Source: Poronia punctata
Lineage: Eukaryota; Ascomycota; Sordariomycetes; Xylariales; Xylariaceae
Direction: 5' to 3'
NCBI GenBank assembly: GCA_022579005.1
Contig: MU401524.1
Coordinates: forward strand, 108,310 to 172,309
DNA: 64,000 nucleotides
Position numbers and translations under genes: made by a program. This document shows, one piece after another, positions 1 to 10,283 of the stretch. Position 1 is the stretch's first letter. Each line of letters starts with the position of its first letter. The notes under the pieces are model-generated. The model did no database searches. It was not told where the DNA came from and saw only the letters and a program-made list of their open reading frames with translations.

Positions 1-785
1 CTAGATCGGCTCCGTAGAAGGGCTCCCGGAGATGGCGGCTTAGGGCCCGGCGGTCCCTCCAGTAGATCGCGTGGCCCAGTCTTAATCCATTGTCAGCAGG
101 ACCTGCTTATGATGAGAAAGGGGACCAGTGACAAAGGTAGTGTCTGTGCGCTTGCTTACTCGTGTAATATCGTTACTGTCGTCATGAATGCAGTGAGAAG
201 ATATTCCTCGCTCTGCGCTTTCCCCTGGCGACGCAACTCTGCTAAGCGAGTTGGATACTCGGCCATGACAAGAGCCGTCAAGTTCCTCGACTTCTCGTGA
301 GGAGAAATCTTGTCGAATCTCCTGATCGTGTGGTAATTGTCTAGGTCTTCGAGAGAGAAGGCTCCTCTGGGATGACGACAAGTATAGCCATTCCAACCCC
401 TCTTCTGGAAGATTTCATCGTCTATCTGCCACTGTATCGATTTTGGGAACTCGTCTCGCAGCCTATCTTGCGCAGAATCATTCCATCTGGCCCGTCGTTC
501 AGCATCTGCCCACGAAGCTTTATGGTGTCGTACTATTGAATAGGGGGGAGAAGATGTGGATGTTGCTGCTACGCTGCCGGGGTAGTTGGTGTCGAATATG
601 TTGTCTATCAGAAAATCCGATACCCAGGGCAACCCGACCGTTTCGAGAATTCTGCTTGCTAGCAATAAAGGTTGTTGGAGTTCCGCCCAAAGATCCGCCC
701 TTGTTGCATCCCAGTTCCCTAGAGCTGGATGAACCTGCCCCTCAAGACTGGCTTCCGACTTGATTCCTGTTCCTGTGAAGCCCAT
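1..785 (-). CDS. HExxH putative metallopeptidase-like protein, 3' end cut by window
   Basis: Exons complement(160..785) and complement(1..80, continuing outside). The first exon ends in ...TVTILHE at the stop-like codon at 156; the GTAAGC donor (complement 158-159) and the acceptor at 81, with a CTGAC branch point just before it, remove 79 nt and restore the frame. The joined protein reads HELGHAIYWRDRR followed by LREPFYGADL, so the intron splits the zinc-binding HExxH motif. About 235 residues are present. Hypothetical fungal proteins with HE-(L/I)-GHA followed by an EPF segment form a poorly studied family of putative zinc peptidases; substrate and location are unknown. No signal peptide is seen at the ATG at 785. 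The gene lies upstream of, and on the same strand as, the IMPase-family gene but is separated by about 530 bp. The junction is inferred; the motif it creates makes it likely. Confidence 0.72.
81..159 (-). other. Intron splitting the HExxH codons
   Basis: 79-nt intron with donor GTAAGC, a TGCTGAC branch-like site and an AAG acceptor. Joining the flanks completes the glutamate codon of HELGH. Confidence 0.7.
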
Positions 786-1314
786 TGTGTGCCTTGTCAG
801 TATTTATTCAATGTCCTGTACCGCAGAACTTTGACATATTTATGGCTGACTATACTTTACCTATTGCCTGACATCTTACTAGCTCTCTTCTGTCCCAATT
901 CTTGGGCGTTGAACCAGGTTGGACCGCAACGCGGTGAAACTTCTCTCCAACGGCCCATGTTGCCATCATTAAAGATTGTACGTATCATGATGAGCAGCTC
1001 TCCCTCCAAAGAAAAGGAGAACCTTGGCGAAATAAGTATATGAACAAAGGTAAAGGGAAAGAATCGAAACGTCAACTGTCACTTGCTTCATTCGACAGCG
1101 TCTATCGCCCCGTTACATTCCAGTCTTTCCAGGGCAGAGTACCGATACAGGCCGAGGAATTCTAAGTAGGTTAGGCAATCTATAGCCTCATCCTTGGCCC
1201 AATCCGGAGCAATCCAACATTTTGGTGTAGTCGATGTCTCAGCCATATTGCCTGCGTTCGTCTATCTATCCATTTTATGCCATTACGTATCTGTCCGTAT
1301 ATCCAAATTATCCC
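786..1314. other. Intergenic, no gene seen
   Basis: 529 bp between the 5' end of the metallopeptidase-like gene and the 3' end of the IMPase-family gene. It serves as promoter for the former and 3' flank for the latter. The short frames here have no recognisable features. Confidence 0.6.
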
Positions 1315-2341
1315 TTAGCTCTCATACTCCATCCTACCATCTCCTACGACACGCCAGAATTCCTCCACAATCTCCTTCTGTCCGCTCGGCGCGCCGCGAA
1401 CGGCAAGGTACTTGCGCGAATCGATAGCGGGGTCCCAGATGCCCGGATTCCCACTAGCCATGATGCCGCCCGCCTCGGAAAGGATGCACCAGCCGGCGCA
1501 GACATCCCAGGCCCAGCAGCCGCCCTCCCAATACAGATCGAGCTGGCCGGCGGCGACGGCGCAGAGATTGAGCGCGGCACTACCGAGGCTACGCAGCGAA
1601 TGCACCATGGATCCGCCCGATTCCTTGGACGCGCACAGCTTGCGGAACACTTCGGTCTTGACGTCGTAATTGACCCCGTCCCGCTGACTACCCCACTCGA
1701 TGGCGACGAGGCTCGTGTCCAAGCCCCCGAGCGGCTGTGGGCTTTTCGCTACCGGCAGCTTGCTCTTCCGGCCTTGGCCTTGGACACCCCAGTTCGCCCC
1801 GACCGTCATAAAGGCCCCCTGTCCGCGGATGGCCGTGTACAGGGTGTCTAGCCAGGGGTTGTACACGACGCCCACGGCGGGGACGCGGTCGACGGCGAAG
1901 CCTAGGGAGATGCACGCGTGCGGGAACCCGTGCACGAAGTTGGTCGTGCCGTCGATGGGGTCGACGATGAAGGTGGGTTTCTCCGTTACCTGAACTCCTG
2001 GTTTGTACGTCTCCTCGCCGACAAAGTCAAAGGTGGGGTATGCGGCTGTCAGACGCGAGGATACGAGGGCCTCGACCGCTTTGTCCGTCTCCGTCACGAT
2101 GTCGGCAGCTGTTTTTACATATTAGGAGATGGGATGTTGTGATCAAGGGTCATATGAACCTCCCTCCTTACTCGTGACTGTTGTTGTTCATGTCTAAGGA
2201 AAGAAAGAAAGAAAAGAACTTACAATTGAGCTTCGTTCCTGTATCGATACCGGCGGGGTTTGCCGCCAACATCATCCGGCCGGCTTCGTGAGCCACCGAG
2301 ATGAGCTTATCGTGGATTTCCTGGAGGTTGAGGTCTGCCAT
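1315..2341 (-). CDS. Inositol monophosphatase family phosphatase
   Basis: Exons complement(2224..2341) and complement(1315..2108), 115-nt intron; 303 aa. The splice joins ...TKLNS to ADIVTETDKAVEA, the conserved N-terminal D/E segment of the family. Metal-binding residues are visible: GEE at 70-72, DPIDGTTNF from 89 (Asp89, Asp92), and the second signature WDVCAGW from 240 (Asp241). Family members are Mg2+-dependent, lithium-sensitive phosphatases hydrolysing myo-inositol 1-phosphate; a related fungal branch is the qa-x type of the quinate cluster. No quinate genes lie nearby, so inositol recycling is the simpler guess. There is no targeting signal, so it is probably cytosolic. It diverges from idh2 across 832 bp. 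Length is normal and both catalytic signatures are intact. The exact substrate is uncertain. Confidence 0.93.
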
Positions 2342-3173
2342 GTTTTGGTCTTTTTGTCTTACACGAGTAGGTTAGGTAGGTATTTGATGATATCCAAGCA
2401 ACGCAATAGTAGTAGTTGTGAGGCTAAAGCTTTGAAAGTACGTGTAAATCTACTGATTTAACCTAGACTAAAAATAGTACCTAACCTACAAATACATCGC
2501 ACGATTTACAATCTGGTGCTTCACTATTTATTTCCCACAACAATTGGTAGGTATCACATGTACACACTTCATAACCTTACGTACATTTACTTCATACCTT
2601 TACATGTATGTTGTGGTGGGGGTTTTGACGCAATGACAGCATCCCGGACCAACCTTCTTTGCCATGTGGATAGAATCGTCACATGTAATTGGGTAAAGAG
2701 AGTGCTGTTAAAGTTTCTTGATACAAAATCTGCACTAAGATAACAAAAGCTGGTGTTGTTGCATGCCGGGATTTCAGTTCCATCACTTCATGTCAGCTGC
2801 GGGAGGCTGGTGCGGACCGTAGGTAGGACCCGCCTTCCAGAAAAACTACATAAGGTAGGTACATGTAAGGTTAAACCGGGATGACCTAATTTAGCTACAC
2901 GAGTACTTACCTAAAGTACCTGCCTTAACAAGGGTAGGAATGGAGTCGTAGCTACAACAGAGTCTTGTGCCGTTAGTCCGTTGCTGGCAAGTCAGCTACC
3001 ATAACCTAGCTCCATTGTAACTGTTGCCCGACACCACCCGAGGGCAGGAAAACTGGTCTTGTAAAATTCCCCACGCAGCGCAACATTTGCTTCTTTCTCT
3101 TGCGCGAGCTTTTCCTTCACCCTAATTACCTTCATAAAACCATTCTTCCAGCCGCGTCCAAAGTTTCAACACA
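2342..3173. promoter_or_regulatory. Divergent promoter region, IMPase-family gene / idh2
   Basis: 832 bp between two outward-facing start codons. It carries repeated GTAGGTA/TACCTA words (for example around 2370-2382 and 2850-2930) and a pyrimidine-rich stretch just before the idh2 ATG. No defined factor site can be assigned from sequence alone. Confidence 0.5.
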
Positions 3174-4707
3174 ATGCTGAGCCTCCGCGCCGTCGCTGCC
3201 CCTGTGCGGCGCCAATGTTTTACCGCCGCTCCCCGGGCTACGACTACTTTCTACTTCCAGGTGCGCTACTACGTTTTGCCAAGTCTTCGTCACGACTTTT
3301 TTTTTTGTTGGAAAATGTTGCTGGTCGGTTGGTCGCTAACCAATGCTTTCAGAACCGGAGGTTCTACTCGGACAAGGTTGCCAAGTTTCACGGCAAGAAG
3401 AACTCGGATGTATGTTTGTTCAACCATATCCTCTCTGGCGCCCACCAAACATCTTATCGCGAAGCCATGCCGAAAATAACTCAGGCTTCAAAATCTCTAC
3501 GATCACACCTGACAACCAGCCACCTGGAAACTATCCAGGCAACAAGCCAGATGTACTAACACGCCCATCACAATTTACAGGGCCGCTACACGGTCAGCAT
3601 AATCGAGGGTGACGGCATTGGTCCCGAGATCTCGCAAGCTGTAAAGGACATCTTCGAGGCCGCCAAGGTTTGTCCTTCCAGTACTTCCGTGGGTTATTTT
3701 GTATAGACGCCAACTAACACGCCGCGTCTAGACACCAATTGCCTGGGAGCCTGTTGATGTCACTCCTATCCTCAAGAATGGAAAGACTGCCATTCCCGAC
3801 GCCACCATTGAGAGCATCGAGAGGAACAAGGTTGCTCTAAAGGGACCTTTGGCTGTACGTCATAGAAGACGACGACGACTCTTGGCCGTGGGACAAAAGC
3901 GCTAACCGCGAACAGACGCCCGTTGGTAAGGGCCATGTATCCCTCAACCTGACCCTCCGACGCACATTCAACCTCTTCGCCAACCTGCGCCCTTGCCGCT
4001 CTGTTGCCGGCTACAAGACCCCCTACGACAACGTCGACACCGTCCTGATCCGAGAGAACACCGAGGGCGAGTACTCCGGCATTGAACACGTCGTTGTCGA
4101 CGGCGTTGTCCAGAGCATCAAGCTCATCACCCGCGAGGCTAGCGAGCGTGTCCTGCGATTCGCCTTCCAGCACGCCCAGGAGATTGGCCGCAAGAAGGTT
4201 CGCGTCGTGCACAAGGCCACCATCATGAAGATGTCGGATGGTCTCTTCTTGAACGTCGCCCGTGACGTGGCCAAGGATTTCCCCGATATCGAGTTCGATG
4301 CCGAGCTCCTCGACAACACCTGCCTGAAGATGGTCACCGACCCCATCCCCTACAACGACAAGGTCCTGGTCATGCCCAACCTGTACGGTGACATTCTTTC
4401 CGATATGTGCGCCGGTCTGATCGGTGGTCTGGGTCTGACCCCCTCGGGCAACATCGGTGACGAGTGCTCCATCTTCGAGGCCGTCCACGGTTCCGCCCCC
4501 GATATTGCCGGCAAGGGTCTTGCCAACCCCACCGCCCTTCTTCTCAGCTCCATGATGATGCTGCGACATATGGGTCTCACCGAGTACGCCGACCGCATCG
4601 AGCGTGCCACTTTCGATACCCTAGCCGAGGGCAAGGCTCTGACCGGCGATCTGGGCGGCAAGGCCAAGACTCACGAGTACGCCGAGGCCATCATCTCCCG
4701 ACTGTAG
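3174..4707 (+). CDS. idh2: NAD-dependent isocitrate dehydrogenase subunit 2, mitochondrial
   Basis: Exons 3174..3260, 3353..3409, 3581..3667, 3732..3854, 3916..4707; 381 aa. A TACTAAC branch point is visible in intron 2 (3553-3559). The start [16 protein letters not shown] is rich in Arg/Ser/Ala without acids, a typical mitochondrial presequence. The mature part starts with [14 protein letters not shown], the isopropylmalate/isocitrate dehydrogenase fold. [18 protein letters not shown] is the Idh2-type isocitrate-binding segment, [15 protein letters not shown] and GDILSDM supply substrate and metal ligands, and [10 protein letters not shown] the NAD site. In yeast this subunit forms a hetero-octamer with regulatory Idh1, making 2-oxoglutarate in the TCA cycle and responding to AMP. 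The Idh2-like binding segment, not the Idh1 type, decides the subunit call. All key motifs are intact. Confidence 0.96.
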
Positions 4708-5396
4708 ATACTAAAATTATGAAACCAACCTACATCCTCTTTTCCTTTTTATCCTCCGCCTCATACCCCACTGCCTGTCATCAGCAGTACCGGAAAGAAA
4801 ATCTATAATTTCATTAAACCCTCTCTCCGTCCTCCCGTTTTTGTTTAGAAGGAAGGGCAAGGAAAGGGGGTAAAAGAAAGGGGGGAAGGGGGCTGCAGCT
4901 ACGATTCAGGCTAGATTAGGCTAGGCTAGGCGGGTAGACTGTACAACAGGAACACCAAGCGACATGTATGAAATGAAACAAAACAAAACAAAACAGAAAC
5001 AAAATATTGAACTTGTGCATGTGATGTGATGTGATGGTGGTATTGCCGGCGTTGATGCTTAAGCTGTTTACTTACTTACCTCCTAGTCGACAGCACAAGA
5101 TCTACCTAGGTTAAGAGCAACGATAGATACATGGGAGGGTCAAACATTCCTTCAAAAATGAATGAACAGCTTGCAGCAAGTATATGTCTGTATATATAAC
5201 ACTCTTTATCTTTCAAGTTTTTGTTATTATTATTAGGTAGTATGTATGTATTATCTTTTTATCATGAAAGTTCGGTTCTCATTCATTACCTACCTACGTA
5301 TCGTATCCATTGTGATGATGGCCAGGCCAGGCCAACCCTCTGATCTGATCCGATCCGTCTATAGTATAGTCAAGTAGCACAAGAATTTTGGTCTAT

Positions 5397-5444
5397 CAGA
5401 CAGACAAGAAAGACAGAAAGACAGACAGACAGACAGACAGACAG
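5397..5444. repeat. CAGA/AGAC microsatellite
   Basis: Imperfect tetranucleotide run of CAGACAGA units, near-perfect at its right half. Confidence 0.9.
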
Positions 5445-5691
5445 TTATCCGATCCAACTCCTTATTACAATCGCAGACCTGGGGTCATGTTGACAAGAAA
5501 TAATAGTCGCGAGACCATTTCCTTTTTCTCTACCCCTTTCCTTGCCTTTTCATTTCATTCATTATGTCGTTCGTGACAGGTTGGTCTTTTTTTTTTCTTT
5601 TCCTTTTGCTCTCTCCTTCCGCCATTTTGTCTATATCCGTTGTTGTGTTATTGCGCAAAAGTGTGTATCATGTGAATCGATCGTCGTTAGG

Positions 5692-5753
5692 GTTTGTTTG
5701 TTTGTTTGTTTGTTTGTTTGTTTGTTTGTTTGTTTGTTTGTTTGTTTGTTTGT
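5692..5753. repeat. (GTTT)n microsatellite
   Basis: About 15 uninterrupted GTTT copies, followed by three GATAGGACAG-like decamers (5758-5782). It is likely length-polymorphic. Confidence 0.95.
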
Positions 5754-5970
5754 TAGACAGGATAGGACAGGATAGGACAGGAGGTGTGGGGGTAGGGTGT
5801 GTGTCCTTGTCCATCGTATATATATCAATCATACTTGTACAGGAAAGGGGATCTTAAAACAAGTGGCCCCATCCAGAGGTCAGTTTGTCTTCTTCTGAAT
5901 CTGACCCTGACTCTGACTCCGACTCTGAAAATACTGGTGTGGCTGAATTGTAAGGAAGAGACGACGATGA

Positions 5971-8900
5971 CTAGGCGTGTTGATCCTGCGAATTCGCCTC
6001 CGAGGTAGTTTCAGTAGTGGTTAGGATAGGCTCGACATCGGCTTCGGATTGGAAAGGGCCTGTGTCCTCGTGGGGTGGACTTGGTTCTCGAGGAGGGACG
6101 TTTGCTTGTTGGTGGGAAAGTGTGCCGTGGTGGTGGTCGTTGTCGTTGCTGTGAAGGGGTGCTACTGCTTGCTGGGGAGATTCTGTGGCCTGAGGAGGTT
6201 CTGTATGCTGAGATGGTTCGGTATGCTGGAAAGGTTCTGTATGCTGAGAGGGTTCTGTGTGCTGAGGAGGTTCTGTATGCTGAGGAGAAGCATGTGCATG
6301 TTGAGTAGAGTCTATATGCTGAGGGGATGTAGCATGCTGAGGGGGTGAAACTTGTGCGACTTCCGCCATATGTTGTGGACTAGCCGCAACCTGAGGGTGG
6401 TCATCCTGGAATGTTGCTTGGGGAGGCATGGGAATAGGTTGGCCAAGGGTTGGCGAGTTCAGCAACAGTTGAGCGCAGAAGAGGAATTCAAGCGACCGAG
6501 AATCTGTAGGCTGGAAATTATTGTGATTGTAGCGCATATGTAGAAAGTGGGCTATTTCATTACTAGTTAGTAAGTGTTTAAGGGGGGATATAAGGGGGGT
6601 TTAGGTAGAAGAAGCTTACGTGTCACATTCAAATCTTGGAAATACTTCCTGACGGTAGGAGTATCGTCGTCGGCAGTAATGACCATGTCGGGTTCGCTTT
6701 GGTACGTCTTGGGAAGAACATGTCTGATGACCAGAAGCATTCTCAAAAGTTCTGTAAGACCGTGTCCTTGGTTTGTGTAGCTACCCGGCGGTCTCTCCAA
6801 GGGCCACTTGGGACGGAGATTCTCCTCGTCCCAAGCCTTGAAGGCCCAGGTGGTCTTCTCGAGGCAGTTCAAAAAGAGCATGACGGTCAGAAACATGGGG
6901 AAGCCAAGCCTGGTCTTCCCATCCTGCAGGCTCCGCTGAATACCATTCAACAGGTTCTTGCTCGCTACGGACGCCTTACGTTCGGCAGCGGCTGTGAGTT
7001 GCATGCAGATGTTGCTATATGCCTCGCTTTCCGTGTCATCCTTGATCCAATGATCCTCGACCTCGGGTTGGGGGGATCTGACTAACATAGTCCATTGTCG
7101 TTCGCGGTCCATTATCTCTACAATCCCCCACAGCTCGAGGGACCGCTTCAACAGTTCATCGTTGGTCTCTCGGGCGATCTGGTCAGCAGTCTGCAGCGTG
7201 ATACGAACGTGTGGAGAAGGTTCGTCGGCAATGTATTCTGGCAGCATGCGACGCATGTAGGCTTCGACCTTTCCCGGGATATCTTCCTTGTCGTTGTCAA
7301 TGAGGATGACGGGCTTTGGTTTGTTCATCTTCATTTCAGTCTCATCTGCCGGGTGACCTTGGAAGACTTGGAAGGAAATACTTTGTCTAGTTGCTGGGAA
7401 GTGCGAGGCCTCAACAATAACACCGGTATTCTCCAAGTGATATGAATTAGCATACCCATTGATCCGTTTCTGCACCATGACGACCTGCACGCCAGCAGAA
7501 TAAAGGTCGATGAATTCAGACAGTCTTGTTCTCACACATCCCGTCCTCCACACTCTTGGAGATAACACCTTCTTACAAGTATCGCACGGCGTGCCCTTTG
7601 AGCAGGTCTTGCGCAGGATACGGCAACGAATGCATGCGCCGATCCGACGTACCTCTTGTACCTCTCTTCGGCGGCTAGAGTCAAACCTCGCACGGCTATG
7701 GCGGTGGCGAGGACCGTTGGCACCTATGGTGGTATCCATCCGATAACCACCCTTGTTCAGGGATGACCCTAATTGATGGCCGTGGTCGACTACTGTTGCG
7801 GGACCATGTAGGTCCTCCGACATGTATGTCATTGTCATCCCATCCCAAGGCGCGGACGGTTCAGGCGTGTTCACGGTATTCTCGGTATTCACAGTGTTCA
7901 TGGTGCTTACCGTGTTTACCGTGTTTACCGTGTCCGTGTTTGCCGTGTGCGTGGTTGTTGTTGTTGTTGTTGTTGTTGTATCTACTGAATTTACCGTATT
8001 TTCTGCATCGACAGGGGCCGGTGTCTCATGCACTCTTTCAGGCTCTCTGTGATCCTCTGTATAGTCCATCACCATTTCAGATGATGGTGCGGCTTGCGCA
8101 ATTTGCTCAGCGAGGGCATTGCTGAATACATGTAAATGCGGATCCAGTAGCTGGGAGGTGAGTCGAGCCGTCGCAGCGGCCGCTACAGACAAATCCGTCT
8201 GCGAAGGGGATGATGTCGATTGCAAGAACTGTCCCACTTGCCCCAGTCGCTGCTCTACAGTAGAGAGCCCCTGATGTTCAAAGTTGATGGGATTTCTCTG
8301 TGGGGTTGTATCTTCACAAATCAGGAGTCAGCGGTAATGCACACAGCAGTAAAATGATGGCTAGAGTAGACATGGCACACCTCTTCTATCCTGCTGGGGC
8401 TGGTCATTGTAATTCAGAGATTGGTTCTCTATGGTGTACTGGTCATGGATCTCGAACGGGTTTGATCCTGTTCCCGTGGCTGCGATATTAGGGAGAGCAG
8501 CAGCCAAGGTAGTTTGGACGGCTTCGGTGGTAGGATCATGAGCCGTGTGGTCATCGTGCTTTGAGCTGCTGGCTTCTATGCGCGATACCTCTGCCAGAGC
8601 TTCTAATGGTGCCCAAATGCCATTCTGAGCCTGGCCCTGTGAGCTATGAAAATCATGACCCTGGTGAATGCCCTCTTCCCTCAAAACACCAGCACCAGCA
8701 CCAGCGCCTAAACCAGGACCAGGGCCTGTATTAGGCCTGGAATGCAAAAGTCCGTCACCAATCTGCTGGTTCGGGCCATTTTTAATCCCATGATGGGCCA
8801 AGCAGACATTAATGCGCTCTGCTTCGGTCATTGCCGGACATCCTTTTGTGATATGCCTAATGAGGCTATCATAACGACCTTTCTCATTCCATTCTCCACA

Positions 8901-8996
8901 GGCCTTGCACTTGTACCGATATCTGTTGCTGCTATCATTGAGCTTTGCGCCTCTGTCGAAAAACTGCTCAATGAGCGGATGGGGCCGGCGACCCAT
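5971..8996 (-). CDS. Transcription factor with N-terminal BED-like zinc finger and atypical Zn2Cys6 domain
   Basis: Exons complement(8381..8996), complement(6620..8311), complement(5971..6551); 962 aa. Intron 2 holds a TACTAAC branch point. The start MGRRPHPLIEQFFDRG leads into a C2HC finger (C30, C33, H48, C53) of BED-like type. Residues about 310-354 are a Thr/Val/Asn-rich tandem repeat. A cysteine cluster at C432-C435-C442-C448-C451-C464 has a long last loop (KKVLSPRVWRTGC), a variant seen in a conserved fungal C6 group where it is followed by DLYSAGVQVV. The C-terminal exon holds hexapeptide repeats of the form QHTEP(P/S/F), about 860-890. This two-finger architecture recurs in filamentous fungi; regulon unknown. 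It is expected to be nuclear. Both splice junctions are inferred but keep frame and join family-like sequence. Confidence 0.85.
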
Positions 8997-9424
8997 CTTG
9001 CCCTACTCGCGCCCGTGCTTGTGATCTTGGCAACCTGGTGCAACGACAGAGAGGTGTGTGATAATAAAACTGGCAGAATTCCGAAGCGGTGAGCAGAAAG
9101 TTTTCACCACCTAGAACTGATCATGCCAAGGAATATTACTATTGGATAAAATGCTGCAGAAGATTCCATTCCCATTCCGTGATGTAAATTTGACTAGCGT
9201 GCTTTTATTTTTATTTTTCTCAGGTCGCAACTTCATACCCACATATTATGACGTACCTACACCAAGTGTCAATTACCTAGCCCACAGGCTGTCCTAACCT
9301 TACTCGTAATGATAAGGTACCTAGGAAGTACTGTAGATTATACACGTACATGTATAACCTCGAGGTTGTCTACCTATATACTCGTACCTACCTATTCTGT
9401 AGATTGTATGTCACCCAGGTAGAG
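8997..9424. other. Promoter side of the BED/Zn2Cys6 gene
   Basis: About 430 bp up to the left end of the inverted-repeat element. AT-rich, with TACCTA/TACTCGTA words; no gene seen. Confidence 0.5.
9416..9424. repeat. Left target-site duplication CAGGTAGAG
   Basis: The same 9 bp recur at 9967-9975, directly abutting the two ends of the inverted-repeat element. Confidence 0.8.
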
Positions 9425-9966
9425 CACCGCAGATTTTCAACTCATAGATTTCACTATCCAACTCAGTAGTCTAGCCATATCCGGCATAACACGCTCTCCC
9501 ACAACCACCATACCTAATTTGCACCAATTCCCTATACAAAAGTAAAATGCATCCTGTGGATCTATGTGACCTGTGTTAAACCTACAGTCAGTTATGTAGC
9601 AAAAACAACACTGCAAGATCGCAATTGACTATATCTCGGCAGCCAAAATAGCAGCTAATACTAAAAAAGCACATAGCGGCGTAGGGCTATATAAGGACCA
9701 TAAAATAAAGCTAGTCCGAAAAAAATTGAAGCGCAAGTAATGTAATAATATAAAAAACAGTTAAGTAAGGGGGGGGGGGGGGTAGGTAGTCCGGTAAGGC
9801 CCTTAGCAAAGGTTAAAGGGTGTTAGAGGTACGTACCAAAAAATCGACTGTAGGTTTAACGTTATTGACTAAATAAGGTATAGTAGTTGCGGAGATATGC
9901 CTTATGCCAGATGCGGCTAGACTACTGAGTTAGATAGTGAAATCTATGAGTTGAAAATCTGCGGTG
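9425..9966. mobile_element. 542-bp non-autonomous inverted-repeat DNA element (MULE-like MITE)
   Basis: The left end starts CACCGCAGATTTTCAACTC and the right end is its reverse complement. The first 33 bp are identical; similarity continues for about 66 bp with a few mismatches and, with an indel, includes GTTAAACCTACAGTC near 9575 and 9850, so the inverted repeat is over 100 bp long. Nearly all mismatches are C/T or G/A. Perfect 9-bp repeats flank it. Long terminal inverted repeats with 9-bp duplications are typical of Mutator-like elements; no transposase is encoded. It contains a G13 run at about 9769-9781. Confidence 0.82.
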
Positions 9967-10283
9967 CAGGTAGAGTACTACCTAACCGTAACGGCTTAGG
10001 GCAGGTAATCTAAAGCCAGCTTGAGCATGGGGTGTGTACACCGTCAGACTGTCAAACCAGAATAGGTGTGTGTTTCTACTTGATAGGTGCTCGTTGCATC
10101 AACTTTATCTTGTGTTTTGTCTAGAGTCGGCACAACTAGTAGCGACTCAACACATTACCCTGTAAAGCGCACATGATTGAAACCGACTGAAGAGGAAGTC
10201 TCCTTTCCATCGCCCTCGTGCTCTTTCGCTTGAAATACTTTTCTCTGACAACATTTTGTGTGCAGAGCGTTTCAGGCAGTGGC
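9967..10283. other. Intergenic, right flank of element
   Basis: Starts with the right copy of the 9-bp duplication (9967-9975) and runs to the stop codon of the next (-) gene. Nothing else recognised. Confidence 0.5.

Larger units (their letters stand above)
4708..5970. other. Convergent 3' intergenic region with simple repeats
   Basis: 1.26 kb between idh2 and the end of the BED/Zn2Cys6 gene. It contains AAACA runs (about 4974-4999), a CAGA run, a long GTTT run and GATAGGACAG repeats. No gene is supported; frames through the GTTT run only encode a repeated CLFV or TNKQ pattern. Confidence 0.6.

Noticed and set aside
3772..4569. 265-codon open frame antisense to idh2
   Set aside because: It lies opposite highly conserved idh2 exons, has Val/Gly/Asp/His-rich composition typical of a mirror of GC-biased codons, and no domain.
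5542..5857. Frames encoding repeated CLFV or TNKQ
   Set aside because: Simple translation of the GTTT microsatellite, not a gene.
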